From positions 1 through 64,000 of the forward strand of contig NZ_JHXX01000010.1 of the NCBI RefSeq assembly GCF_000621605.1: a DNA stretch of 64,000 bases, given 5' to 3'. This DNA is from Butyrivibrio sp. MC2021. Lineage in GTDB: Bacteria > Bacillota > Clostridia > Lachnospirales > Lachnospiraceae. The translations under genes and the position numbers were made by a program. Below the pieces are notes generated by a model. The model saw only the letters and a list, made by a program, of their open reading frames with translations. It was not told the origin of the DNA and did not search any database. Positions 52,701-59,437 of this stretch are shown one piece after another (position 1 is the stretch's first letter; the number at the start of each line of letters is the position of its first letter).

Positions 52701-53586
52701 ATACAATGCCGGCTACATTGGAGTAAGATGTACTGTTTACAACAAGATTTCCTTGCATACTACAATCAGAAACCACGTTGGCTGAACAAAAGAGGCCACC
52801 AATATCACAACTACTTTTTGTTCCGTCATAGTTTATTGTGATATTGCCCTTTAACTTGCAGTTTGACACAGGTTTTTGTACATTATTGCAAATAACGGAA
52901 ATATTACTATACGATGATGTTCCTGCTTCACTATCCTGGACATTTATAACTGCATCCTCGATGATGAGATCTTTAATCTCCCTGGCACCCATGAACAGAG
53001 ATGCATTGTCCTCACCCTCAATATACAATCCGCTTATGGTATGTCTACCTCCGTCAATGCGTACGTCGTTATTTGACGGTATAGGTTTCAGCTTAGTTTT
53101 GGGATTAGAGATATCATCATTTACCGTAAAATCATTGGTGATTTTGATATAGCACCCGGACACGTCTTCTTCGAAATGCTTTCGCAGATTCTCCAGGTCT
53201 TTGGCACTTCCGATTTTATAGGGATTGTCTTCGGAGCCTTCTCCACTTAAATAGCCAGAAGCTCCTACCAGCTTGGAATTGTCATCATAGTTCTCAGATG
53301 CTTCAGCAGAGTTTTCGTCCCCTGCCTCGCCTATAGAAGTCTCAGATGCGGATGCATCAGAGTCGGATGTATCTGAATCATCATTGGACGCTGCAAGTTC
53401 TGAACTGTTATCACTGTTGCCAGATGCAGCACTCTCTTCCACAGAGCTGTCAGCGCCGGAGTCATCCCCCAGAGTTGCTCCCTCGGTTACTACGATGTTT
53501 TCTGCCGCACGCACACTGATCCCTGACACATCAAAAGATGTCAGAAAGACTGTTGCTGCCAGTACCCCCGCCAGTATTCTTTTCAT
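46762..53586 (-). CDS. Giant secreted multidomain surface protein with lipase-like domain (paralogue 2)
   Basis: About 2274 residues from the ATG at 53584-53586, chosen because GAAGGAGGG and the signal peptide match paralogue 1 almost base for base. The domain order is the same: acidic Ser-rich linker, GLUG-like beta-helix, InlB-type repeat (FGGWYTLPEGGD), hydrolase-like domain with GYSRAA near 1180, second repeat (FEGWYDTNG) and YDG-like repeats. It also ends in KGIVWWFRNLFQ. Only 72 bp separate it from paralogue 1 and there is no clear terminator, so the two may share a transcript. The hydrolase regions diverge more than the C-terminal repeats. Confidence 0.85.
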   Translation of the reverse strand: MKRILAGVLAATVFLTSFDVSGISVRAAENIVVTEGATLGDDSGADSSVEESAASGNSDNSSELAASNDDSDTSDSDASASETSIGEAGDENSAEASENYDDNSKLVGASGYLSGEGSEDNPYKIGSAKDLENLRKHFEEDVSGCYIKITNDFTVNDDISNPKTKLKPIPSNNDVRIDGGRHTISGLYIEGEDNASLFMGAREIKDLIIEDAVINVQDSEAGTSSYSNISVICNNVQKPVSNCKLKGNITINYDGTKSSCDIGGLFCSANVVSDCSMQGNLVVNSTSYSNVAGIVYSLNAGGYNTHEIYDCEMTGNITVNGNAQVAGVAINAMNIHNCISGDENEVKECRITATSDKNTYVSGIAYNATTCTNCRNYATLDSRAHAVGIIWGDEGGGIKNCENYGTILTAQLRAGIAFRGNITNCTNYADITEEEDDEVNNEIYGIAPYFEGSSFYYNENYGNLSGGKVCGIVGEVSLPYNGSSDVTISDCTNYGALSGTQVSGIADELASRSEYNAIITNCVNEGAISGSEISGIVREVWYGGKVSSCFNLAELSGRGIGGIAHTVYSGGEISNCTNNGQLVTAQDYSNAGGIVNALKDHYAHSDMPPVISNNSNTGKISGFDSMGGIVFSMESGIIRECCNSGEIITEYENGHAGGVVCIARVPKESNNSMITDCYNSGSITATNIGGLIYDLSNDNYQGSFYISNCYNIGTLTRNSNRGGAYHIICSRPYENMDGITISSCYYPSTGNDGIPTEDGESVSGITCCTDQEMKTQSTYKGWDFDSTWMMGTESYKYPVLTNSGEKKYTITFDPQGGTLDTTTVVTSSRGKLSSLPRPKYEGKRFGGWYTLPEGGDCITTSTVFTGNTTIYAQWKDFDPADRVKVKPVSPEHKVKDFRYIDDGGWVNFEISFTTDVPVKAIDVKKGKLRLVEYSTDTVIYETESSNTVKVKPNGTGSKVYFSFFNSGIKPATNYYIEIEDGFMSFEDDSKFAYVDKDEWIFMTRYNHRITIRNEAEGIKKDVELNYDFYYEDSLFEDSASKFDKQRTIWAFGLAMAGFESYEGGYSNGSKNAQRMMEQFGFKTDPQLSPNADYKAKPTENSFGVCVGDKRIADKNGKVYTLLAVATRGAGYEAEWYSNGLVGAETEHEGFYAASEKVLSQIASYIKNRQITGDIKIVMAGYSRAAATTNIAAARINDGELATKLAGTDVSITQDNVYAYCFECPATTKKAYESGSSADAVLQKNYTNISNIINPSDFIPFVPLDGEGWGYKRYGIDYYLPNELLNSNGYGEYRGKFLNKYRQFGLNYDYSSFDYYEVVWSDYTIDNVKSLIGRKLDKVKTRVKTSNMPLYMFNIKFRTELKQAVPSCWQYEAYLQKQICPCLREAFTGGNPPWEKIAENCDFIVDQSGSILYSDILDCVMTLYKNIKSYKLGLLFQQHEPLLNFAMLVSLEGNLELKELHNESESFHVLYINCPVDVSVYNSSGELVAQIVDDKAVSIDGSFIGSFVDENGQKVIVLPRDDDFRISLSGTDEGTMDYVISEYSITGQEYVKKTIYCNIPVYEGVELTATVDDSGVNTLKNQDLVTLSPSKEYDGIVPDYNVTVINDGAGYVQGAGKISAGEHVLLTAEPNFGAEFEGWYDTNGTLVSKEQEFRFRVDSDMQFTAKFKERDGLTAVVEEEMTYTGAALKPAVRVYDGVTELTAGTDYTISYKNNKNAYTYTEEDAEFNASKAPTVIVTGKGNYSGKETAYFVINPKPLTDEDITVAAVADIKEDGKVKKPLPVITQGKKKLKANTDFTVTYHKPGGEETECKDVGDYIARITGKGNYTGIVESSFAIYAKERVPISKAKLYKIPDSEYDGNPRDISEDVMLSYNKTILTEGTDYRIDYNDDRTSVGKKSITIVGLGDYAGARSAIYNITGVSLKKATITNFQAAVEYTGDAAYQSAVLTLNGKELTAGTSANDKTADYVVTYSGNLNAGTAKVTYTGINSYTGSLQKTFKITKKVLNKTDFELVVPATTPFVKGGSTPEVTLKFKGTDLALGKDFTVSYKNNKALTTAATKAKPQVIVTGKGNFQGKLTAEFEIIPRDISSVDSGVTMFAKDVVASDKAGKWKSKPVLTDSDGKALKAGTDYDKQITYYVSGSSEPLSDTAVVDAGTTIKAVANGIGAYSGSIETTYRVVMKDISKASAKVAAKAYPGKGKKVTLSYEDITLSYQKEPLEKDVDYVIDDTTYKNNGKKGKATVVIRGKGDFGGSKTVSFTIGAKGIVWWFRNLFQ

Positions 53587-53640
53587 TTTCCCTCCTTCAC
53601 ACCCCATAGAATGGGCGTTACCGAAATAGTCTCTTTGTGT

Positions 53641-53790
53641 TTATAGCCTTTTGCACCCATCCATTGTGGGCGAGTCTTTGTACTTCATTCCATCCACACC
53701 CTCGGCACCTTTATTCAGTACGACTTGCAGTTATGTTCTGTTAAGGTTATCACTAGACAATATCTGCTCCATTAGACTACTTGCGTCCAT
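53641..53790 (-). pseudogene. Truncated group II intron reverse transcriptase, N-terminal remnant
   Basis: From an ATG at 53788-53790 the frame reads MDASSLMEQILSSDNLNRT, then a stop, then LQVVLNKGAEGVDGM before a second stop at 53641. The pattern LMEQIL..DNLNRxxLQVV.NKGAEGVDGM is the typical start of group II intron-encoded reverse transcriptases. A TAC-to-TAA change explains the internal stop. The rest of the enzyme is missing. Confidence 0.75.
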
Positions 53791-53990
53791 GCGTTCTTTC
53801 CTTTCCACCTCGCTTGACTCAACCACCTTTAGTCCGATTGTTTGCGGCAGGTGTTGTCTTGTCTGCAATGCGAGACATACTTGAACTTATTGGTTGTTCG
53901 CCCCTTTGCTCCATCTATTTTCATAGACTTCCTCGTTGCCTAGGTGTGTTCGGGACTTTCACCCGTTAGAGCGCGCCCATGGCGCGCAAA
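53641..53990 (-). mobile_element. 5' remnant of a group II intron
   Basis: On the minus strand the segment begins beside a GCGCGCC/GGCGCGC stem (53971-53987). It then carries GGGTGAAAGTCCC-like sequence and a long structured non-coding part, as in domain I of bacterial group II introns, and then the start of the reverse transcriptase remnant. It lies directly after the terminator hairpin at 53998-54022. Class C group II introns are known to insert after terminators. The 3' part, including domains V and VI, is not present before the surface-protein gene. Confidence 0.6.
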
Positions 53991-53997
53991 CTCAAAT

Positions 53998-54022
53998 GGT
54001 GTCAAAAGGTAGTTTTGACACC
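53998..54022 (-). terminator. Terminator hairpin after the small coiled-coil protein gene
   Basis: GGTGTCAAAA (53998-54007) pairs perfectly with TTTTGACACC (54013-54022) around a 5-nt loop, 10 bp after the stop of the gene at 54032. The downstream T tract is poor (ATTTGAGTTT), probably because the intron remnant begins there. Confidence 0.65.
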
Positions 54023-54031
54023 TGCATCATT

Positions 54032-54208
54032 TCATTGTTTATCTGCTATGATTGCCAGAGTCTGAGAGATATCATTCAGCGTCTGGGTTACATTCTGAAT
54101 CATCAACTGCATCTTCATTGCATCCGATACATCACCACTTTTCATTCTCTCCTGCATTTCTTTGATTCTCTGCTGCTGCAGATTGGTTACTTCTGATACT
54201 CTACTCAT
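54032..54208 (-). CDS. Small putative coiled-coil protein, 58 residues
   Basis: 58 residues, with AAGGGCGGA before the ATG at 54206-54208. It is strongly helical and rich in Gln, Met and Lys (NLQQQRIKEMQERMKSGDV, QLMIQNVTQTLNDISQTL). It looks like a small coiled-coil protein and I do not recognise the family. It has its own terminator and stands divergent from the acetyltransferase-fusion gene. Confidence 0.7.
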   Translation of the reverse strand: MSRVSEVTNLQQQRIKEMQERMKSGDVSDAMKMQLMIQNVTQTLNDISQTLAIIADKQ

Positions 54209-54340
54209 AAAAAAATCCGCCCTTTCTTTATTAGTATTTAATGACTGGACGTCACTAAATATATTTTATCACGTTCATCAAAATATGTTATATGATAAAT
54301 CTATAAAGAATTTATATGCTAAACCGGACGGAGGTTAACT

Positions 54341-54796
54341 ATGCATAGAATGTACGAGAACGAAGATATAGTAATTTTTTGGAATTCAGATAAATGCTTC
54401 CATGCCAAGCAGTGCGTAGAAGGAAGCCCCAAAACCTTCAGGCCCGGACAAAAGCCCTGGATCTGCCTTGAGGGGTCAGACACCAAAGCGGTTTGGCAAG
54501 CCATATCCAAGTGCCCTTCCGGAGCCCTTAGCTGCCTTTACAAACATGACATTGATGTTGTCATGGAACCAGAAGCCTGCAGAAGTGTGGCTTTTGACGG
54601 CAGCAAAGAAATCGGAGAATGCGATTACATCAAGTCAGCCAAGGGCTGGAACATAGTCCACACCGGCGTTTCCCAGGAATACACCGGCAAGGGAATTGCC
54701 AAGCGGCTTGTATACAAAGTCATAGAGGAAGCGGAAAGAAACAAAGAAAATGTGACAGCATCCTGTTCTTATGCTGTGAAAATATTGGAAGAATGA
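54341..54796 (+). CDS. Iron-sulfur (YjdI-like) domain fused to a GNAT-like domain (YjdJ-like)
   Basis: 151 residues, GGAGG six bases before the ATG. The N-terminal part (about 5-68) has the mono-cluster divergent 4Fe-4S pattern (CFHAKQCVEG, PWICLEG, ISKCPSGALSC). The C-terminal part (about 70-150) is a small GNAT-like acetyltransferase (GWNIVHTGVSQEYTGKGIAKRL). In Escherichia coli the equivalents yjdI and yjdJ are separate neighbouring genes; here they are one protein. The substrate is unknown. It is one of the few plus-strand genes in this half of the window. Confidence 0.85.
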   Translation: MHRMYENEDIVIFWNSDKCFHAKQCVEGSPKTFRPGQKPWICLEGSDTKAVWQAISKCPSGALSCLYKHDIDVVMEPEACRSVAFDGSKEIGECDYIKSAKGWNIVHTGVSQEYTGKGIAKRLVYKVIEEAERNKENVTASCSYAVKILEE

Positions 54797-54803
54797 GCAG
54801 CGG

Positions 54804-55355
54804 TCACAGTCTATCGCTTCGAATCATGGCATGATACACCCTGTCGCTGATGCCCTGGTTATTTATGGCGGCTGCCCGCAGGGTTCCTTCGTATTTCATC
54901 CCCGCTTTATCCATTACTCTGCCGGACTTGGGATTTCTGCTGTCATGGTAGGCCGCTACGAGGTTTAGGCCCACTTCGTCAAAAAGGAAATTCATCACTG
55001 CCTTCAAAGCCTCGGGCATAAGCTCTTTTCCCCAGCAGGCTCTGCTCATGCAGTAGCCGATCTCAGCTCCTTCAATCTTTTCATCAAGGTGCACCACCGA
55101 GATGTTTCCGATAACGGCGCTGGTGTCCTTGAGTTCCATGGCCCAATTGAAGTAAGTGCCATCCTGATAATTCTCTATCCACTCTGACAAAAGAGTCTTT
55201 GTGAAGGCCTCGTCCTGATGGGCAGGCCAGGTCAGATACTTTGTTACTTCAGGGTCTGAAGCCCAGTTGCTGAACATATCATGGGCATCTTCTATTGTGA
55301 ATTGTCTGAGGATCAGGCTGTCGGTTTCTATGGTTTTTGTTCCTATCTTATTCAT
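54804..55355 (-). CDS. RimJ/RimL-type GNAT acetyltransferase
   Basis: 183 residues. The family pattern is clear: TDSLILRQFTIEDAHDMF, the FNWAMELKDTSAVIGNISV strands, EIGYCMSRACWGKELMPEAL (acetyl-CoA site) and VAAYHDSRNPKSGRVMDKAG. It would acetylate a protein N-terminus or a small molecule. It follows the methyltransferase gene by 3 bp and converges with the plus-strand fusion gene. Confidence 0.92.
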   Translation of the reverse strand: MNKIGTKTIETDSLILRQFTIEDAHDMFSNWASDPEVTKYLTWPAHQDEAFTKTLLSEWIENYQDGTYFNWAMELKDTSAVIGNISVVHLDEKIEGAEIGYCMSRACWGKELMPEALKAVMNFLFDEVGLNLVAAYHDSRNPKSGRVMDKAGMKYEGTLRAAAINNQGISDRVYHAMIRSDRL

Positions 55356-55358
55356 GCT

Positions 55359-56168
55359 TTACCCCTTCCTACAAATATACAGCAGATGGTTTGTGCTGCC
55401 CAGAAGCTCGCGCTTCTCGCAGAAGGCCAGATACCATTTTGCCAGGGCTTCGAAGTCCTCTTCGGTTACTGCGAAGTCTTCCCTGCGTTCTATGCACTCG
55501 ATAATTCCGTCAACGCCGGTGGTTACAAGGTGCTCAACTTCTTTTTCTCTGAAGAGATCCTCAAAATCGACAATATCATAACCGGTGAAGAGCTGCTCTT
55601 TGAAGTGCTTGATCTTATAGTCGGAAGTGAAGTTCTCGACTTCTCCTGCAGCCCAGTTCCCCTCGAAATAGTTGGAGTACATGATTCCGAAAATAGAAAG
55701 GAATGCATAGAGGATAATGCCGTCTTTCCTGGTAACTCTGATTGCTTCGTCTATGGCTTTGTTCACATCATCTTTTTCATAGAGGTGATACATCGGTCCG
55801 AAAACCAGTGTAACGTCGAAAGTGTTGTCCTCGAATCTGCTAAGGTCAGTGCCATCTCCCTGGAACGGATGGATGCTTTTGATGCCGATGCTGTTGCTGC
55901 GAAGGACCTCAAGGTTACTCTTTACCAGCTCCACTGCTGTGACATCATATCCCTCTTTTGCCAGAGAAATTGAATATCTTCCGGTGCCGGCGCCGATCTC
56001 CAGAATTTTGGAATCTGCCTTAACATAGCGGTGAATGTAGTTCATGGTGGTGGCGAACTCAAGCCTTCCGTGAACCGTTCTGTCCAGCCTGCCGTCCTCG
56101 CTGTACTCACCGTAAAATTCGCTGACGATCTGCTGCCTTGTCTTTCCCTCTTCGATAATGTGTTCCAT
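55359..56168 (-). CDS. Class I SAM-dependent methyltransferase
   Basis: 269 residues, with AAGGAGGAG before the ATG. Motif I is ILEIGAGTGRYSISLA (about 76-91), motif II is the VTAVELVKSN acidic loop, and motif IV is FDVTLVFGPMYHLYE. The substrate is unknown. It is the first gene of a two-gene operon with the acetyltransferase. The upstream 300 bp hold a separate small transcription unit that ends in a terminator 31 bp before this gene. Read-through past that terminator could drive this gene. Confidence 0.9.
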   Translation of the reverse strand: MEHIIEEGKTRQQIVSEFYGEYSEDGRLDRTVHGRLEFATTMNYIHRYVKADSKILEIGAGTGRYSISLAKEGYDVTAVELVKSNLEVLRSNSIGIKSIHPFQGDGTDLSRFEDNTFDVTLVFGPMYHLYEKDDVNKAIDEAIRVTRKDGIILYAFLSIFGIMYSNYFEGNWAAGEVENFTSDYKIKHFKEQLFTGYDIVDFEDLFREKEVEHLVTTGVDGIIECIERREDFAVTEEDFEALAKWYLAFCEKRELLGSTNHLLYICRKG

Positions 56169-56198
56169 AGCTAACTCCTCCTTGGGTTATGTATATAA

Positions 56199-56233
56199 TA
56201 AAAGCCCCATCAAACTTTCGGTCTGATGAGGCT
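56199..56233 (-). terminator. Terminator between the small peptide gene and the methyltransferase gene
   Basis: AGCCCCATCA (56203-56212) pairs with TGATGAGGCT (56224-56233). The single odd pair becomes G-U only if the minus strand is transcribed, and the minus strand then reads TTTTATTATAT. It would end the 39-residue peptide transcript, or act as an attenuator for the methyltransferase gene. Confidence 0.75.
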
Positions 56234-56267
56234 CTCTCTGACTTGTTATATGCACCTGTCTATAAGC

Positions 56268-56387
56268 TTATACTGTGCATTTTCTCATATCCTCACCATT
56301 TGTACCACAATTAGTCCCCTGAGAATCGTTCACGGGTGAATCTGATGTAGGGACTATGGAATTATTGGTGAGGTTCATAGTTATCAT
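56268..56387 (-). CDS. Possible 39-residue peptide gene or leader peptide
   Basis: The frame starts at an ATG (56385-56387) with TGGAG six bases upstream and a consensus promoter about 50 bp further up, and it ends 35 bp before a terminator. The peptide is rich in Asn, Thr, Ser and Asp, with two Cys near the C-terminus (CGTNGEDMRKC). It has no signal peptide and no family that I recognise. The DNA also holds inverted repeats (CCTCACCA/TGGTGAGG and AGTCCC/GGGACT), so the same region may work as structured leader RNA for the downstream methyltransferase. Coding status is not certain. Confidence 0.45.
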   Translation of the reverse strand: MITMNLTNNSIVPTSDSPVNDSQGTNCGTNGEDMRKCTV

Positions 56388-56439
56388 TTGTGACTCCATT
56401 TACTGATTATTCTGAATTGGTAAAAAATATTTAGTTGTT

Positions 56440-56468
56440 AGTATAGTTGTCACGCAATTAAGTGTCAA
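56440..56468 (-). promoter_or_regulatory. Consensus sigma-A promoter
   Basis: Minus strand TTGACA (56463-56468), 17-bp spacer, TATACT (56440-56445). It points at the small peptide gene and the methyltransferase gene, with transcription expected to start near 56433. It lies just past the stop of gpmI. Confidence 0.75.
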
Positions 56469-56474
56469 GGGTTT

Positions 56475-58049
56475 TTATATCATAGATTTTTCCCAGCACG
56501 TAGGGGGTGTGAGGCCCAGTATAGCTGCCACTGTGGGGGCTACGTTGGCAAGGCCGTAGGCACCTTCTTTGATGGTAAAAGAGTTCTTTTTATCATAGAT
56601 TATGAAAGGAACAGGATTCAAAGAATGGGCGGTACGAACCTGAAGCTCGCCCTTCTTGTTCTTTTCCAGCATCTCGTCTGCGTTGCCGTGGTCGGCGGTG
56701 ATAAGAAGGGTCACGTTGTACTCGTCGCAGACCTTGATGATTCTGGCAAGGGCCAGATCCACGGTCTCAACGCCGATGATGGTGGCATCCATGTTGCCTG
56801 TGTGGCCCACCATGTCTCCGTTGGGGAAATTACATCTGATAAAATCGTACTTCTCGCTCTTTATGGCTTCGATGACGTCGTCGGTGATCTCCGCAGATTT
56901 CATCCAGGGGCGCTCGTCAAAAGACACTCTGTCGGAGGGGATCTCCTTGAAGGTCTCTAATGTCTCGCTGAATTTGGCGCTTCTGTTGCCGTTCCAGAAA
57001 TAAGTCACATGGCCGTACTTCTGGGTCTCGGAAACCGCATACTGGCTAAGTCCCGCCTCCACCAAAAGCTCAGACAGGGTGTTCTTGATCTCCGGCGGGT
57101 TGACCAGGTAGTGCTTCGGGATAAGAAGGTCTCCGTCATACTGCAACATTCCTGCGTAGAAGCAACCGGGCTTGGGGCCTCTGTCAAAATAGTTAAAGTC
57201 CTCATAGTCAAAGGCCATGGAAATCTCCAGGGCGCGGTCACCTCTGAAATTGAAAAAGATCACACTGTCATCATCGGATACAGCGCCAACGGCCTTACCG
57301 TCCTTAGCGATAACAAAGGCAGGAAGGTCCTGATCTATAACTCCCAGCTCGTTTCTATAGGTCTCGATGGCTTCTGCGGCGGTTGCAAACTGGCGGCCTT
57401 CGCCCTTTACATGGGTCTTCCAGCCAAGCTCCACCATGCCCCAATCCGCCTGATATCTGTCCATGGTAACCTTCATTCTTCCGCCGCCGGAGGCGATAAG
57501 GCAATTGAAGCCATCGCCGTTCAGCTCTTTTATGCAGTTCTCAAGCTGCTCAACATACTGGAGAGCGCTGGTGGCAGGAACGTCACGGCCATCCAGAAGG
57601 ATGTGAACTCTTGCTTCTTTTACGCCTTCTTCCTTAGCCTTTTTCAGCATTATCATGAGGTGGGAAATATTGGAATGGACATTTCCATCGGATAAAAGAC
57701 CTAAGAAATGGAGAACGGAATTCTTGCTCTTTACGTTGGACATAGCTTCCTTCCAGGAATCGGAAGCAAACATTTTGCCGTTGTCGATGGACTCGTTAAC
57801 AAGCTTGGCGCCCTGGGAGTAGATCTGGCCGCAGCCAAGGGCATTGTGGCCAACTTCTGAGTTACCCATGTCGTCGTCCGAGGGCAGGCCTACGGCGGTG
57901 CCATGGGCTTTGAGCCTGGTGTTGGGGCAGGTCTTCAACAGCTCATCAAGTACCGGTGTATTGGCTTCTGTAACCGCATCGCCAATACCCGTGGTGCTAA
58001 AACCTACGCCATCCATAACGATCAGTACTACCTGTTTCCTGTTCTCCAT
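56475..58049 (-). CDS. gpmI: 2,3-bisphosphoglycerate-independent phosphoglycerate mutase
   Basis: 524 residues, typical length. It interconverts 3- and 2-phosphoglycerate in glycolysis using two manganese ions. Landmarks are VVLIVMDGVGF, the catalytic Ser64 in DDMGNSEVGHNALG, LHFLGLLSDGNVHSN, HILLDGRDVPATSA, IASGGGRMKVTMDRY, FIRCNFPNGDMVGHTGN and ITADHGNADEM. AAAGGAGG precedes the ATG. It ends shortly before the TTGACA promoter and has no hairpin of its own. Confidence 0.97.
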   Translation of the reverse strand: MENRKQVVLIVMDGVGFSTTGIGDAVTEANTPVLDELLKTCPNTRLKAHGTAVGLPSDDDMGNSEVGHNALGCGQIYSQGAKLVNESIDNGKMFASDSWKEAMSNVKSKNSVLHFLGLLSDGNVHSNISHLMIMLKKAKEEGVKEARVHILLDGRDVPATSALQYVEQLENCIKELNGDGFNCLIASGGGRMKVTMDRYQADWGMVELGWKTHVKGEGRQFATAAEAIETYRNELGVIDQDLPAFVIAKDGKAVGAVSDDDSVIFFNFRGDRALEISMAFDYEDFNYFDRGPKPGCFYAGMLQYDGDLLIPKHYLVNPPEIKNTLSELLVEAGLSQYAVSETQKYGHVTYFWNGNRSAKFSETLETFKEIPSDRVSFDERPWMKSAEITDDVIEAIKSEKYDFIRCNFPNGDMVGHTGNMDATIIGVETVDLALARIIKVCDEYNVTLLITADHGNADEMLEKNKKGELQVRTAHSLNPVPFIIYDKKNSFTIKEGAYGLANVAPTVAAILGLTPPTCWEKSMI

Positions 58050-58076
58050 GTTATCCTCCTTTTTCTGTTGTAAAGT

Positions 58077-58703
58077 TTACGCTGATACCGGTGGTTTCCA
58101 AGGCTTGGGGGGTAGAAGACTCGTCTTGCCTATATCCGGCAAAACATCATAGATCGAGCATCCCATGCGGGCCTCGAAGTCCTCTTTTATCTTGAAGGCA
58201 ATCTCCCAACCCTTGATGTAACCTTCCATGATGCCATATCTTCTGGTGACATCCACAAATCTTTTTTCCAGGATGACAAAACCGTAATCCACAGCCAGTG
58301 AATCGCAGAGCTGAATAAGTCTGTCGTAATCGTCGGGCTCGCACTCTGCGATATAAGCCTTTATGGCCTTCTCGTGCTCTGTCTCAGGCTCGTAGTCGAA
58401 CTCATCGCTCATCTGCAGGTAGGAATGGGTCATGCAGATTCTTGCGACTTCATCCCAGCCCTTTGACATGGCATATTTGTACCCGTCATATACGTGGGTA
58501 GGAATGTCTGTGATTCCTTCTCTTCGTCCAATATCATGCAGGATTCCCACGATATAAGCCTTCTTGGGATCCATTCCCGGGACTTTCTCCGCGATATATT
58601 TTGCGGCAGCTCCTGTATTCAGTGAATGTTTGATCCATGGTCCCGGATTAAGCTTTTCAGCTACTTCCAACTCCCTTAGTGCTTCTTCCTTCGTCGGTAA
58701 CAT
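58077..58703 (-). CDS. HD-domain phosphohydrolase-like protein
   Basis: About 208 residues. The ATG at 58701-58703 is chosen because GGAGGAG sits just before it; an ATG five codons earlier overlaps the upstream stop. HD-domain residues are WIKHSLNTG (His), VGILHDIGRREG (HD), CMTHSYLQ and LCDSLAVDYG (Asp). Such proteins cleave phosphate or nucleotide bonds with a metal; the substrate is unknown. It follows the Nudix gene directly, so co-transcription is likely. Confidence 0.85.
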   Translation of the reverse strand: MLPTKEEALRELEVAEKLNPGPWIKHSLNTGAAAKYIAEKVPGMDPKKAYIVGILHDIGRREGITDIPTHVYDGYKYAMSKGWDEVARICMTHSYLQMSDEFDYEPETEHEKAIKAYIAECEPDDYDRLIQLCDSLAVDYGFVILEKRFVDVTRRYGIMEGYIKGWEIAFKIKEDFEARMGCSIYDVLPDIGKTSLLPPKPWKPPVSA

Positions 58704-58714
58704 AACTCCTCCAA

Positions 58715-59260
58715 TCATTTATAAAATTGCAACGCATACAGAATCGCCAAAATAGTGACTCCATCCTTGGTTCCGTTATCTTTAAGCAGTTTCATATACT
58801 CATCTTTTGAAAACCACTTTTTGCTGCTTATCTCATCAACGTCCGTCAATTCCCCTTCTTTCAGGACTTTTGCCGCAAAGCAGTGGATAAGCGAATCCGA
58901 CATGCCATTGGAAGGGTTATACTCACACAGGTATTTAAGGTCTGCCAGCTCGCAGCCGGTCTCTTCCATGGCTTCTCTTCTGGCAGCCTCCTCCAGGGAT
59001 TCCCCATCTTCGATCCTGCCTGCAGGTATCTCCCACTCCAGTTGTCCCACGGTGTATCTTCGATTATGGATAAAAAGAATGTTGTCGTTCTCATCGAAAA
59101 TCACGATGGATACTGCTTTTCTGGGATAATGGATCTGATGGTAATCTTCGATTATCTGACCACTTGGAAGTTCCACTCTGTCGGTATAAAGACATACGAA
59201 ACTACTCTCGTAAATAGTGGTTCTCTCAAGCCTTTTGGGCATTTTGCAATCTTCACTCAT
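58715..59260 (-). CDS. Nudix hydrolase
   Basis: About 181 residues from the ATG at 59258-59260 with AGGAG upstream. The Nudix box is canonical: AGRIEDGESLEEAARREA followed by MEETG. The layout (LERTTIYESSFVCLYTDRV, VSIVIFDENDNILFIHNRR) is that of ADP-ribose/sugar-nucleotide pyrophosphatases. One of three Nudix genes in this window, two of them within 2 kb here. Confidence 0.92.
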   Translation of the reverse strand: MSEDCKMPKRLERTTIYESSFVCLYTDRVELPSGQIIEDYHQIHYPRKAVSIVIFDENDNILFIHNRRYTVGQLEWEIPAGRIEDGESLEEAARREAMEETGCELADLKYLCEYNPSNGMSDSLIHCFAAKVLKEGELTDVDEISSKKWFSKDEYMKLLKDNGTKDGVTILAILYALQFYK

Positions 59261-59317
59261 TAAAATTTCTCCTGTTTTTACAAGGGCCTGGTGCCTGACC
59301 GGCATAGACTTTGACCT

Positions 59318-59401
59318 GTGCCTGACCCCATCAACAAATTGTGACCTTCTCAGACTAGCGCCAGACTATGTTGGTCACAGTTTGTTAATGGGGTCAGGCA
59401 C
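59318..59401. repeat. Palindromic REP-like element with GTGCCTGACCCC arms
   Basis: A 29-nt arm (59318-59346) pairs with 59373-59401 with two mismatches, around a 26-nt loop. The arms end in GTGCCTGACCCC/GGGGTCAGGCAC, a tag known from REP-type repeats moved by REP-associated tyrosine transposases. Partial copies of the tag lie at about 59290 (GGTGCCTGACC) and 59417 (GGGGGCAGGCGCC). It fills the 177-bp gap between the epimerase and Nudix genes. Confidence 0.65.
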
Positions 59402-59437
59402 CAGGGCGTTAGTATACTGGGGGCAGGCGCCAAAGCT

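Noticed and set aside
56268-56387. T-box leader ahead of the methyltransferase gene
   Set aside because: A GTGGTAC string resembles part of the T-box, but the AGGGTGGNACCGCG core is absent and the downstream gene is not an amino-acid gene.
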